Below are positions 45,747 through 54,632 of a stretch of 64,000 nucleotides of DNA, piece by piece. Each line of letters starts with the position of its first letter. Positions within the stretch are counted from its first letter, which is position 1. Source of the DNA: Streptomyces sp. Ru62 (GTDB lineage Bacteria > Actinomycetota > Actinomycetes > Streptomycetales > Streptomycetaceae); the NCBI RefSeq assembly GCF_002920615.1, contig NZ_PQSU01000005.1, positions 186,001 through 250,000 of the forward strand. The letters are read 5' to 3'. The notes below the pieces were generated by a model. That model ran no database searches. It saw only the letters and a list, made by a program, of their open reading frames with translations, and was not told the DNA's origin. Both the position numbers and the translations under genes were made by a program.

Positions 45747-46184
45747 TCAGCGCAGCCGGCCTGGGACGGCCACCTCGTCACCCCGCACCGCGAACTCGCA
45801 CCACACGATCTTGCCGGGGCTCCGCTCCCCCACCCCCCACTTGTCCGCGAGGGCCGCGACGAGGAGCAGTCCCCGGCCGTGTTCCGAGTCCGGAGTCGGC
45901 TCCGGAGCCCGCACCTCACCCGGGCCACTGTCGTGCACCTCGACGCGGAGGACGCCGTCCGTGTGCAGGGTCAGCCGGAGCAGGAAGCCTCGGCCTGCGG
46001 GGACGCCGTGGAGGAGGGCGTTGGTCGCCAGCTCGCTCACGCAGAGCAGTACGTCGTCGCGGCGCTCGGCCGTGGCCCAGTCCGTCATCGCCTGGTGGGC
46101 GAACTCCCGCGCGAGCCGTACCGACCTGCGGTCCCTGCGGTAGAGGGTCTGGCGTGTGCGGGGGTGTCGGGGTTCTGCGTTCAT
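45747..46184 (-). CDS. Anti-sigma-factor-like ATP-binding protein (HATPase_c_2)
   Basis: The ~145-residue single-domain ATPase has the N-box SELATNALLHG and the G2 region EHGRGLLLVAALADKWG, as in SpoIIAB/RsbW-type and streptomycete 'ATP-binding' regulators. There is no phospho-acceptor domain. It probably binds a sigma or anti-anti-sigma partner elsewhere. ATG 46184 chosen; GTG 46208 is possible. Divergent from the XRE regulator, the arrangement of whiJ/abaA-like clusters. Confidence 0.88.
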   Translation of the reverse strand: MNAEPRHPRTRQTLYRRDRRSVRLAREFAHQAMTDWATAERRDDVLLCVSELATNALLHGVPAGRGFLLRLTLHTDGVLRVEVHDSGPGEVRAPEPTPDSEHGRGLLLVAALADKWGVGERSPGKIVWCEFAVRGDEVAVPGRLR

Positions 46185-46204
46185 GCCGCGAGTGTCACTG
46201 TGCG

Positions 46205-46263
46205 TCACTACACTGGGTCAGTGAGTGAGGTCGTAGTTCTCATTGCTACGAGTCCACTACGAG
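46205..46263. promoter_or_regulatory. Operator-like repeats between ATPase and XRE genes
   Basis: CTACGAG occurs at 46246 and 46257, exactly 11 bp apart, and in inverse orientation as TCGTAG at 46231. TCACT/AGTGA (46205-46209 and 46220-46224) is a further inverted repeat. They cover the whole divergent promoter region. Confidence 0.6.
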
Positions 46264-46296
46264 AGCTTGGCGTGCGTACGGGGGAAAGGAACGGCC

Positions 46297-47118
46297 ATGC
46301 ACGTGGCATCGAGGCCCAAGAAGGTCGGTTCGTGGTACGCGGTCGGCGCGCTGCTGGCGCACTTCCGGAAGAAGGCCCGCCTCACGCAGGAACAGTTCGC
46401 GGAGTCGGCGAACCTCGCGGTCGACACGGTGAGGTCGATCGAGCAGGGGAGGCTGGCGTTACAGCCGGACCGCGCCGAGCAGTTCGACGAACTCCTCGAC
46501 ACCGGTGGGGCGTTGACGGTGGTGGTGGCCAAGCTGCCGGTACGGGACCGGATCGTCCAGTTCGCGCAGGGGCTGGTGGATCATGAGCAGGAGGCGGTGG
46601 GCGTCCTCTCGTACCAGAGCCTGGCGGTTCCGGGGCTCCTCCAGACGCCTGAGTACTGCCGCGCCGTGTTCGACTACCGTTACCCGGCGATCGGGAGCGA
46701 GACCGCCGAGCAGTGGGTGCAGGCCCGCATAGAACGACAGTTGATCTGGCAGCGGGACAGGCCACCGGTGGGGCACTTCATCCTGGAAGAGAGCATCCTG
46801 CGGCGGGAGGTCGGCGGGCCGGAGGTGATGCGTGCGCAGATCCGGCAGATCCTGGAGTACACGCGACCCATTCACATGAGCTTCCAGATCATGCCCATGC
46901 ACCAGCGGCCTCACGCGGCACTCGACGGGCCTATGGTGCTCCTGGAGACCCCGGAGCACGAGCGGCTGGTCTACCTGGAAGTCCAGCGCGCGAGCTTCCT
47001 CGTGGATGACCCGGAAGAGGTCAGCGACTATTACCACAAGTATGGGATGCTGCGGTCACAGGCGCTCTCCTGCGACAAGAGCGAGCGCCTTCTGATGGGA
47101 CTGCTAGGAGAGTCATGA
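46297..47118 (+). CDS. XRE-family regulator with DUF5753 (WhiJ-like), containing a TTA codon
   Basis: The 273-aa protein has an N-terminal helix-turn-helix (LLAHFRKKARLTQEQFAESANLAVDTVRSIEQG) and a C-terminal DUF5753 domain (QSLAVPGLLQTPEYCRAVF, ERLVYLEVQ), the WhiJ-like arrangement used in Streptomyces developmental switches. ATG 46297 follows GGAAAGGAA. Leu55 is encoded by TTA (46459-46461), the codon read only by the bldA tRNA, so synthesis should be restricted to late growth. The stop overlaps the DUF397 gene (ATGA). Confidence 0.93.
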   Translation: MHVASRPKKVGSWYAVGALLAHFRKKARLTQEQFAESANLAVDTVRSIEQGRLALQPDRAEQFDELLDTGGALTVVVAKLPVRDRIVQFAQGLVDHEQEAVGVLSYQSLAVPGLLQTPEYCRAVFDYRYPAIGSETAEQWVQARIERQLIWQRDRPPVGHFILEESILRREVGGPEVMRAQIRQILEYTRPIHMSFQIMPMHQRPHAALDGPMVLLETPEHERLVYLEVQRASFLVDDPEEVSDYYHKYGMLRSQALSCDKSERLLMGLLGES

Positions 47119-47297
47119 AGACCGCAGCACTGGCATGGTTCAAGTCGAGCTACAGCGGTAGTGAGGGCGGCGACTGCCTCGAAGTAGCCACCACCCCCAC
47201 CACCATCCACATCCGCGACTCCAAGAACACCCCCGGCCCCACCCTCACCCTCTCCCCCGCCACCTGGACCCGTTTCCTCGACGGCATCGCCCGCTGA
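47115..47297 (+). CDS. DUF397 protein, partner of the WhiJ-like regulator
   Basis: The 60-residue protein (LAWFKSSYSGSEGGDCLEVA, VHIRDSK-type IHIRDSKNT, TWTRFLDGIAR) is a typical DUF397 member. Such proteins pair with WhiJ-like XRE regulators and are thought to modulate their DNA binding. Its start overlaps the stop of the XRE gene, showing coupling. Confidence 0.95.
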   Translation: MKTAALAWFKSSYSGSEGGDCLEVATTPTTIHIRDSKNTPGPTLTLSPATWTRFLDGIAR

Positions 47298-47311
47298 GCG
47301 GAACCGCTCAG
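47294..47311. terminator. Palindrome that contains both convergent stop codons
   Basis: CTGAGCGG-aa-CCGCTCAG. The TGA of DUF397 and the TGA of the opposite gene lie inside the two arms, so one short hairpin ends both genes. Confidence 0.6.
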
Positions 47312-48678
47312 TAGCCGCCGCCGAAGTCGCCGCCCCCGCCGAAGTCCCCACCCCCGCCCCCGCCGTCGAAACCGCCTCCGTCGCCGAAGCCGCCGCCGAA
47401 GTCGCCGGGGTCGAAGTCGGTGCCGGAGACGTCGCCGCCCTCGTAGCCGCCCCCGCCGAAGTCGCCGTATCCGGCGCCGTAGTCGGCGGCGTACGACGGA
47501 GTCGCCATCACGCTGCCGAGCAGGGTGCCGACGAGGAGACCGGGGAGGAGGCCGCCGCCGAAGTAGCCGCCGGCCCAGGGGCCGTAGGCCGGGCCGGCGT
47601 CCCAGTAGGGGCGGCGGCCGTAGTCGGTGTCGACCTCGCGGATCACGGGGTCGCGGCCGTCGGCCAGACGGGTGGCGTCGGCCGCGCAGACCGGGACCTG
47701 GCGCGGGGCGCCGCCGGGCGGGGTCCAGGTGGCGTCGGAGACCGAGGGGCCGTGCCGGGGGTCGAAGAAGCAGGGCGGGCGGCGCTCCGGGAGCGGGCGG
47801 CCCTCGCGGCGGGCGGCCAGCTGGGCGAGCGAGAAGCGGCCGTCCTCCACCGCCTCGGTGACCGACCGGACGTCCTCCGGTTTCCGTGCCGCGGCCATGC
47901 GCTGCTTGGCGGTCTCGTAGGCGTCCAGCGCGCGCTCGTAGTCGGCGCGCATCGTGTCGTCGGCGCCCGCTTCCGAGGGGTGGAAGTCCAGGCGGTCGAG
48001 TTCTTCGCCGAACGCGGTGATGTCCTCGTCCACGACCACCCGCAGCCGGTCCAGGGCGGCCCGCTGCTCCTCCTCGCGGCGCCGGCGGTTGCGGCGGACC
48101 AGCGCGTAGGCGCCTCCGCCCGCGGCCACCAGGACGGCGGCCGTCGTGATCAGTGCCGTGGCCGAGGCACCGCCGCCGTCGGCCGAGCCGCCCCAGCTGC
48201 TGGGGGCGTGGCCGCCCATGTTGGCCAGGGCGCGGTCGGTGAAGTCGGCGAGCTGGGCCTTGGCGTCCTCGCCCTGGACGCTGCGGACCAGGTTCTGCCG
48301 GGCCGTGGCCGACATGACGGAGGAGTCGGCGCGGGCGTCGAAGCGGTCGCCGAGGCGGATGCCGTAGAGACCGGTGACGCCGGTGGCGGAGCGGAGGTCG
48401 GCGAAGAGGTTCGCGGTGGGGTGGCCGGCCGGGAGGACGGCGATGAACAGGGGCTTGTCCGCGTCCTTGATCCGGGTGGCGAGGGTGTCGGCGTCCGCGG
48501 CGGACAGCTGGTCCCGGGCCGCCGGGTCGACGTAGACCGGGCTCTTGCGCAGGGCCTGGGCGATCGTGGAGACGCTGGTGTCCGCGCTCGCCCCGGGCGC
48601 GAACAGGGTCGTCAGCGCCAGGGCGAGGGCGGCCAGCAGCAGAGCGGGGAGGCTTCGGGTGCGCGGCACGGCCTTCAT
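47308..48678 (-). CDS. Membrane-anchored protein with Gly-rich cytoplasmic tail
   Basis: The 456-aa protein has a signal peptide (res 1-32), an extracytoplasmic α/β domain (LFIAVLPAGHPTANLFADLR, GLYGIRLGDRFDAR) resembling TPM-type domains, one membrane helix (~172-194) followed by RRNRRRREEE, a helical segment, and a C-terminal ~60-residue tail made of FGGG/DFGGGG units. The tail would be disordered and may drive condensation or wall contact. Function unknown. ATG 48678. Confidence 0.8.
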   Translation of the reverse strand: MKAVPRTRSLPALLLAALALALTTLFAPGASADTSVSTIAQALRKSPVYVDPAARDQLSAADADTLATRIKDADKPLFIAVLPAGHPTANLFADLRSATGVTGLYGIRLGDRFDARADSSVMSATARQNLVRSVQGEDAKAQLADFTDRALANMGGHAPSSWGGSADGGGASATALITTAAVLVAAGGGAYALVRRNRRRREEEQRAALDRLRVVVDEDITAFGEELDRLDFHPSEAGADDTMRADYERALDAYETAKQRMAAARKPEDVRSVTEAVEDGRFSLAQLAARREGRPLPERRPPCFFDPRHGPSVSDATWTPPGGAPRQVPVCAADATRLADGRDPVIREVDTDYGRRPYWDAGPAYGPWAGGYFGGGLLPGLLVGTLLGSVMATPSYAADYGAGYGDFGGGGYEGGDVSGTDFDPGDFGGGFGDGGGFDGGGGGGDFGGGGDFGGGY

Positions 48679-48731
48679 ACCTTGAAACTACCCGAAGCCC
48701 CTCCAAAGCGGTCACTCGTCCCGCGTCGGAA

Positions 48732-51700
48732 TCAGACCGCCCGGTACGCCTCCGCCAGCTTCTCCACCGCCTTTCCGTACCTGCCGGTCAGCAGCAGGTG
48801 GTCGGCGTCGGCGAAGGGCTTCGCCACGGCGGCCGTGAGGTGGCCGTCCGCCTTCTGCTGGACGAGCAGCCGGGCCCGGGTGACCAGCGCGCGGCCGGTG
48901 CGGTCGTCGCGGTGCCGCTCGGCCTTCGCCGCCCGGACGGCGAGGTCGCGCAGGGTGGCCGTACCGCCCTTCGGGACCTCGGTGCGGGTGGTCAGGCCCC
49001 AGCCGTACGGGAACTGCGGGTCGTACGCCGTGTCGCCCACGTTGATCGGCAGTTGCGCCTCCGACTTGGGCCAGGTGACCGGGAGCTGTCCGGTGAAGGG
49101 GCGCTTGCCGTAGAGGACGTCGGCGACGCCCTCGCCCTCGGTGCCGGGCAGCCAGGAGGCGACCAGGGCGTCGATCTCGTCCAGCCGGTCGCCGACGAGC
49201 TGCGGGCGGCCGGAGACGATCAGCACCGCGCACTTCATGGCCGCGCACACCTTGTCGACGGCGGCCCGGTCGGCGGCGGACAGGTTCAGGTCGTGGCCGT
49301 TGCCGACGTCGCCGACGCCCTCGGCGTACGGGGTCTCGCCGACCACGACCACCCCGACGTCGTAGCCGCCGGTGGGAGCGGAGGCGTCCTTGGAGTAGGT
49401 GACGTTCCCGCCGGCCTCGCGCAGACCCTGGAGGATGGTGGTACCGGGGACGGTGTTCCCGGAGGCGCCCTGCCAGGTGAGGGTCCAGCCGCCGGTCTGG
49501 TTGCCGATGTCGTCGGCGTTGGACCCGGCGACGTACACCTTCTCGCTCTTCTTCAGCGGCAGCAATCCGCCCGCGTTCTTCAGCAGCACCTGCGACTCGG
49601 CGGCGGCCCGGCGGGCGACCTCCCGGTGGGCCGGGGAGCCGATGGCGGCGGCCCCGCTGGTGTCGGCGTAGGGGTGCTCGAAGAGGCCGAGCTCGAACTT
49701 CTCGGTGAGGATGCGGGAGACGGCGTCGTCGATCCGCTTCTCGCTGACCCGGCCCGCCTTCACCTCGTCGGTGAGCGCGCTGCTGAACTCCTTGTAGGTG
49801 TACGGCACCATCATCATGTCGACGCCCGCGTTGACCGAGGTGCGGACGTGGGACGCGTAGTCGCCGGGCAGCTGGTCGATGGCGTTCCAGTCGCTGATGA
49901 CGAAGCCGTCGAAGCCCATGCGGCCCTTGAGCACGCCGTTGATCATGTCGCCGCGGGCGTGCATCTTCACCGCGCCCTTGCCGTCGCCGGCGATGTCGAG
50001 GGAGGAGTACGACGGCATCACCGTGCCGACGCCCCGCTCGACGGCCGTGCGGAACGGCGCGAGGTGGATGTCCTCCAGCTCCTGGCGGGTGACCTTGGTG
50101 ACGCCCTGGTCGATGGTGTACTTCCCGGTGGTGGAGGAGCCGTAGGCGGTGCCGCCGTCGCCGACGAAGTGCTTGGCCGTGGCGAGCACCTTGTCGTCGC
50201 GCTTCAGGTCCTTGCCGTCGGCGCGGCCCTGGAGGCCCTGGATGACGGTCTCCATGGAGTCCACGAGTGCCGGGTCCTCGCCGAAGGACTCGTAGGAGCG
50301 GCCCCAGCGTTCGTCGCGGCTCACGCACAGGCAGGGCGCGAAGTCCCAGGGGACGCCGGTCGCGCGGACCTCGGCAGCCGTCACCGCGCCGGTCTGGTAC
50401 GCCAGTTGGGGGTCACGGGTGGCGCCGATGCCGACGTTGTGCGGCATGACCGTGGCGCCGGAGAGGTTGTTGTGGCCGTGGACCGCGTCGACGCCGTAGA
50501 TCAGCGGGATCTGGAAGCGTGTCGCCTGGGTCCGCAGCTGGAAGGCGTCGATCATCTTCGCCCACGCCTCGGGCGTGTTGGGCGTGGGCGTCGAGCCGCC
50601 GCCGGAGAGCAGGGAGCCGAGGGCGTAGGCGGCGATGTCGTTCGGCTGGGTCATCGCGCCGCGTTCGGCCTGGGTCATCTGGCCGGCCTTCTCCGCCAGG
50701 GACATCCGGCTCAGCAGGTCGGCGACCCGCTTCTTCACCGGCAGCTTGGCGTTCAGGTACGGCAGTCCGTGCGCGTCGATCACGACCTGCGGGGTCTCGG
50801 CGGGAGCCTTCGCGCCGGTGACCGTGAGCTTCAGGGGGACGGTCTCGGCGGGTTCGGCCGCCCGGTCCCGGCGGGTGGGCACGGCGATGGTCCGCGCGGT
50901 GCCGGAGGCGGTGCCGGCCGGGAAGGTGAGGGTGCCGGAGACGGGGGTGTAGTCCTGGCCGGCGGTCGCGGTGCCGTCCCCGGTGGCGTAGGTGACGGTC
51001 ACGGGGTCGGTGAGGGGCTGCTCGCCGGTGGTGGCCACGGTGACCTTCACCTCGGCCGTGCCGCCCTCCTCGACCGGGTGGACGGGTGCGTCGGTGGTGA
51101 CGGAGGCGCGCAGTGCCTGGTCGGCCCTGCCGTACAGCTCCACGCCGTCCATGGCGAAGTCGCCCTTGGTGCCGGCCGGGAGGGTGAGAGCGTAGCCCCA
51201 CATCTCCTTCAGGCCCAGGACGTGGTCGATGCCTCCGACGGGCTGGTAGTCGGTGCGGTAGGTGAAGTCGGTGAAGGGGAGCTGGATCTGCTTCCAGCCG
51301 GTGAAGTCGTCGGTGAAGGAGGTGGTCCACAGTTCGGACGCCTCGCCGTTCGCCCCGCCGTCCTTGATCTCGAAGGCGATCTTCTTGCCGTTGTTCCGTC
51401 CCTCCCACCAGAACCGGATGCCCTGGTGGGCGGACCAGTCGTGGGCGGGCGCGGTGGCGGCGAAGTCGTGGGTGAAGCCGCCGTAGCCGCTGATGTCGTA
51501 GCCGCCGGCGAGGACCTTGCCGCCCTCGGGGGCGTCGGCGCGGTCGGCGAGGCGGAGCGTGGGCGGGTCGTCGGAGTCGCCGCCCCAGGTGAAGATGCCC
51601 TCGGCGGGCTGGGAGGCGAAGGGCACCTCGCCCTCGAAGCGGTCGACGGGTACGGGGGCGGGCTCCTCGGCGGCTCGCGCGGTCGCCGCCCAGGGCAGCA

Positions 51701-51746
51701 GACCGGCGAGGAGTGCGGCGGAGGCGAGCAGGGCGGTTCTTCGCAT
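48732..51746 (-). CDS. Secreted GH3 β-glucosidase with CBM11-like and Calx-β modules
   Basis: The 1,004-aa protein has a signal peptide (MRRTALLASAALLAGLLPWAATARA), a β-sandwich binding module (~35-210; GFTHDFAATAPAHDWSAHQGIRFWWEG), a Calx-β-like segment (~215-320; TVTYATGDGTATAGQDYTPVSG), then the GH3 N-domain with nucleophile Asp in GFVISDWNA and the GH3 C-domain (SQVLLKNAGGLLPL). It resembles exo-1,3/1,4-β-glucanases of the ExoP type. It is divergent from the GH30 gene, sharing a palindrome. Confidence 0.93.
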   Translation of the reverse strand: MRRTALLASAALLAGLLPWAATARAAEEPAPVPVDRFEGEVPFASQPAEGIFTWGGDSDDPPTLRLADRADAPEGGKVLAGGYDISGYGGFTHDFAATAPAHDWSAHQGIRFWWEGRNNGKKIAFEIKDGGANGEASELWTTSFTDDFTGWKQIQLPFTDFTYRTDYQPVGGIDHVLGLKEMWGYALTLPAGTKGDFAMDGVELYGRADQALRASVTTDAPVHPVEEGGTAEVKVTVATTGEQPLTDPVTVTYATGDGTATAGQDYTPVSGTLTFPAGTASGTARTIAVPTRRDRAAEPAETVPLKLTVTGAKAPAETPQVVIDAHGLPYLNAKLPVKKRVADLLSRMSLAEKAGQMTQAERGAMTQPNDIAAYALGSLLSGGGSTPTPNTPEAWAKMIDAFQLRTQATRFQIPLIYGVDAVHGHNNLSGATVMPHNVGIGATRDPQLAYQTGAVTAAEVRATGVPWDFAPCLCVSRDERWGRSYESFGEDPALVDSMETVIQGLQGRADGKDLKRDDKVLATAKHFVGDGGTAYGSSTTGKYTIDQGVTKVTRQELEDIHLAPFRTAVERGVGTVMPSYSSLDIAGDGKGAVKMHARGDMINGVLKGRMGFDGFVISDWNAIDQLPGDYASHVRTSVNAGVDMMMVPYTYKEFSSALTDEVKAGRVSEKRIDDAVSRILTEKFELGLFEHPYADTSGAAAIGSPAHREVARRAAAESQVLLKNAGGLLPLKKSEKVYVAGSNADDIGNQTGGWTLTWQGASGNTVPGTTILQGLREAGGNVTYSKDASAPTGGYDVGVVVVGETPYAEGVGDVGNGHDLNLSAADRAAVDKVCAAMKCAVLIVSGRPQLVGDRLDEIDALVASWLPGTEGEGVADVLYGKRPFTGQLPVTWPKSEAQLPINVGDTAYDPQFPYGWGLTTRTEVPKGGTATLRDLAVRAAKAERHRDDRTGRALVTRARLLVQQKADGHLTAAVAKPFADADHLLLTGRYGKAVEKLAEAYRAV

Positions 51747-51781
51747 GGACCTTCCCTCGGCTCTCGTGGTTCACTCAGGGC

Positions 51782-51802
51782 TTAGCTCACGCCGTGAGTT
51801 AA
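51782..51802. promoter_or_regulatory. Palindromic operator between GH3 and GH30 genes
   Basis: TTAGCTCACG and CGTGAGTTAA face each other around one central C, differing at a single symmetric position. The position, 35 nt before the GH3 start and 69 nt before the GH30 start, suggests a sugar-responsive repressor of LacI or GntR type. No repressor gene is adjacent. Confidence 0.6.
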
Positions 51803-51870
51803 CTAGGGGCACACACCCCCGTCAAGACGACCCGTCAGCTCTGCCGATCCGAGAGGAAGGGCGACGCACC

Positions 51871-53736
51871 ATGAGGAGATCCCCCCGCACAGTCCGGCTG
51901 TTGCTCGCCGGGCTGCTCTCCGCAGCCGGTCTCAGTGTGGCCGTACCCCCCGCGCACGCGGCCGGTGAGCAGGTCACCGCCTGGCTCACCACCACCGACG
52001 ACTCCGCCGGCCGGCACGTCGTGCGCGGCCTCCAGCCGCAGACGCCGTTCGCGTTCCAGTCCGGGACGGGCGGGAGCGGCGAGAACATCACCGTCGACGA
52101 GAACACCCGCTACCAGACCTTCACCGGTGGCGGCGCGTCCTTCACGGACACCGCCGCCTGGCTGATGAACAGCAGCGGGGCGCTGTCCCAGGCGACCCGG
52201 GACGCGACCATGCGCAAGCTGTTCTCGCCGACCGACGGCATCGGCCTGTCGTTCCTGCGCAACCCCATGGGCGCCTCCGACCTCGCCCGCTACGGCTACA
52301 CCTACGACGACGTGCCGGCCGGGCAGACCGACCCGTCCCTCGCGAAGTTCTCCATCGCGCACGACCTGGCCGACGTCGTCCCGCTCACCAGGCAGGCGCT
52401 CCAGCTCAACCCCTCCCTGACCGTGATGGCCTCGCCGTGGACCGCGCCGGCGTGGATGAAGGACAGCGGCTCGCTCAACGGCGGCTGGCTGAAGGCCGAG
52501 GACTACGGGGCGTACGCCTCCTACTTCGTGAAGTACCTCCAGGCGTACAAGGACCAGGGGATCAACGTCTCGTACGTCACCGCGCAGAACGAGCCGACCT
52601 GCTGTTCCGGCTACCCGTCGATGAGCTGGAACGCCAGCGGCCTCGCCTACTTCACCAAGAACGAGCTGCTGCCCAAGCTCCAGTCGGCGGGCCTGACCAC
52701 CAAGGTGCTGGCGCACGACTGGAACTGGGACGTCTACGACTCCTACGCGGCCCAGACCGTGGACGACCCGGCCGTCCGCAGCCACCCCAACTTCGGCGGC
52801 ATCGCCTGGCACGGCTACGGCGGTGACATCGCCAAGCAGACCACCGTGCACAACCAGTACCCCGCGCTGGACGCCTTCGGCACCGAGCACTCCGGTGGCA
52901 CCTGGATCGCCGACCAGCAGCGCGAGGACATGTCCAACATCATCGACTACACCCGCAACTGGGCGAAGTCGGTGACCAAGTGGTCGCTGGCCGTGGACCA
53001 GAACATGGGCCCGCACAACGGCGGCTGCGGCACCTGCACCGGCCTGATCACCGTGCACAACGGCGACGGCGCGAGCGGGACCGTGGACTACACCGTCGAG
53101 TACTACGACATGGGCCACCTGACCAAGTTCGTCCGCCCCGGTGCCCAGCGCATAGCCTCCACCGCCTCCACCGCGGTACCGAACGTGGCCTGGCGCAACC
53201 CGGACGGCAGCAAGGCGCTGATCGCGTACAACGACTCCTCGTCGGCCCGGACGGTCACCATCAACTGGGGCTCGCAGCACGCCACTTACTCGCTGCCCGG
53301 CAACACCTCGGCCACCTTCACCTGGTCCGGCACCCAGTCCGGCGGCGGCGCCAGGACCGGGGCCTTCGTGGGCCTCGCCGGCAAGTGCCTGGACGTGGCG
53401 GGCGGTTCGAGCGCCAACGGCACGGCGGTGCAGCTCTACGACTGCAACGGCAGCGCGGCCCAGCAGTGGACCGTCCAGGCCGACGGGTCGATCCAGGCGC
53501 TCGGCAAGTGTCTGGACGTGAGCTCCGGTTCGACGGCGGACGGGGCCAAGGTGCAGTTGTACGACTGCAACGGAACCGGTGCCCAACGGTGGTCGTACAA
53601 CGCGTCCACGGGTGATGTGGTGAACACGGCGGCGAACAAGTGCCTGGACGTCACCGACAACTCGTCGGCGAACGGGGCACGGGCCCAGATCTGGTCGTGC
53701 ACCGGCGCCGCCAACCAGAAGTGGACCCTGCGGTGA
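51871..53736 (+). CDS. Secreted GH30 glycosidase with C-terminal ricin-type (CBM13) domain
   Basis: The 621-residue enzyme has a signal peptide (to AHA, ~res 30), a (β/α)8 barrel with acid/base Glu in VTAQNEPTCCSG and nucleophile Glu in DAFGTEHSGG, the GH30 side β-domain, and a three-lobed ricin B domain (GKCLDVAGGSSANG, three QxW repeats). Sequence type is glucosylceramidase/endo-β-1,6-glucanase-like. With the divergent GH3 enzyme this suits degradation of fungal β-glucan; the polymer is inferred. ATG 51871 with GAGAGGAAGG. Confidence 0.93.
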   Translation: MRRSPRTVRLLLAGLLSAAGLSVAVPPAHAAGEQVTAWLTTTDDSAGRHVVRGLQPQTPFAFQSGTGGSGENITVDENTRYQTFTGGGASFTDTAAWLMNSSGALSQATRDATMRKLFSPTDGIGLSFLRNPMGASDLARYGYTYDDVPAGQTDPSLAKFSIAHDLADVVPLTRQALQLNPSLTVMASPWTAPAWMKDSGSLNGGWLKAEDYGAYASYFVKYLQAYKDQGINVSYVTAQNEPTCCSGYPSMSWNASGLAYFTKNELLPKLQSAGLTTKVLAHDWNWDVYDSYAAQTVDDPAVRSHPNFGGIAWHGYGGDIAKQTTVHNQYPALDAFGTEHSGGTWIADQQREDMSNIIDYTRNWAKSVTKWSLAVDQNMGPHNGGCGTCTGLITVHNGDGASGTVDYTVEYYDMGHLTKFVRPGAQRIASTASTAVPNVAWRNPDGSKALIAYNDSSSARTVTINWGSQHATYSLPGNTSATFTWSGTQSGGGARTGAFVGLAGKCLDVAGGSSANGTAVQLYDCNGSAAQQWTVQADGSIQALGKCLDVSSGSTADGAKVQLYDCNGTGAQRWSYNASTGDVVNTAANKCLDVTDNSSANGARAQIWSCTGAANQKWTLR

Positions 53737-53752
53737 GGCGGTGAGGCGGACC

Positions 53753-54241
53753 ATGCGACGTACGGGGGCCGTGGCGGCGGGGATCGTCGGCGGGACGCTG
53801 CTGCTCAGCGGCTGCGGCGCCGTCGACCTGCCGCTCGCGGGGGTGCGGGCCGCGCCGGACGGGACGCCGTACGCCGTGTTCCGGCCGTGCGGTGACGACG
53901 GCTATCAGGGCCCGGCCCTGGACGGGCGGGCCCGGGGCGCGGGGAAGGGCCCTGTCAGCACCGGGTGGGACGTGAAGAAGGACGGCCTGCGCGGCGACGC
54001 CGACTTCCCCCTCTTCGACCCGCCCGCCGCCTGGCACGCCCGTCACCGGGGCGCCCAGCGCCTCCTGCCCCGGCACCGGTACGTCCTGCGGTTCGGGCAC
54101 TACGTCGGCGGCGACTCCTACAACGGGGTCGTGGAGTTCACCGGCGAGCAGATCGACCGGCTGAAGCCCGGCCAGGTCTGGGCGGACGACCGGGCGATGA
54201 GCCTCGCCGCGTTCGAGCGGCTCGCCGCCGACTCGTGCTGA
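53753..54241 (+). CDS. Small lipoprotein of unknown function
   Basis: The 162-aa product begins MRRTGAVAAGIVGGTLLLSGC with a clear lipobox Cys, so it is a membrane-anchored surface protein. The rest (RFGHYVGGDSYNGVVEFTGEQIDRLKPGQVW) matches no family I know. ATG 53753 has GAGG 7 nt before; GTG 53741 is in frame but has no site. It follows GH30 by 16 nt. Confidence 0.75.
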   Translation: MRRTGAVAAGIVGGTLLLSGCGAVDLPLAGVRAAPDGTPYAVFRPCGDDGYQGPALDGRARGAGKGPVSTGWDVKKDGLRGDADFPLFDPPAAWHARHRGAQRLLPRHRYVLRFGHYVGGDSYNGVVEFTGEQIDRLKPGQVWADDRAMSLAAFERLAADSC

Positions 54242-54319
54242 GCGGCGCCCGTCCGGCGGCTGGGGGACGATGAAGGGGGCCGGCCCCCAGCCGGCCGGCC
54301 ACCCACCGAGGGAGGGATC

Positions 54320-54610
54320 ATGCGCGAGTTCCTGGTCGAGATCACCACCTCGGTGCCCGACGGCACCCCCGAGGAAGAGGTCGCGCGGCGGCGGGCCGCC
54401 GAGGCCGTCCGGGCCCGGGAACTGGCCGCCACGGGGCATCTGCTGCGGCTGTGGCGGCCGGTCGGGGAGCTGCGCAGCATCGGCGTCTGGCGGGCCGACG
54501 ACGAGGCGCAGCTGCACGAGCGGGTCCTCGGTACGCTGCCGCTGCGACCCTGGATGCAGCTCACCGTCACTCCGCTGGAGTCCCATCCGAACGACCCCGG
54601 CCGCAGCTGA
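54320..54610 (+). CDS. Muconolactone Δ-isomerase-like protein
   Basis: The 96-residue ferredoxin-like protein (MREFLVEITTSVPDGTP ... RLWRPVGELRSIGVWRADDEAQLHERVLGTLPLRPWMQLTVTPLESHPND) has the muconolactone isomerase fold and length. No other catechol-pathway gene is in the window, so the substrate may differ. ATG 54320 follows GGAGGGATC. Confidence 0.85.
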   Translation: MREFLVEITTSVPDGTPEEEVARRRAAEAVRARELAATGHLLRLWRPVGELRSIGVWRADDEAQLHERVLGTLPLRPWMQLTVTPLESHPNDPGRS

Positions 54611-54632
54611 CGGCCGGTGACCTGGAGCCCCC

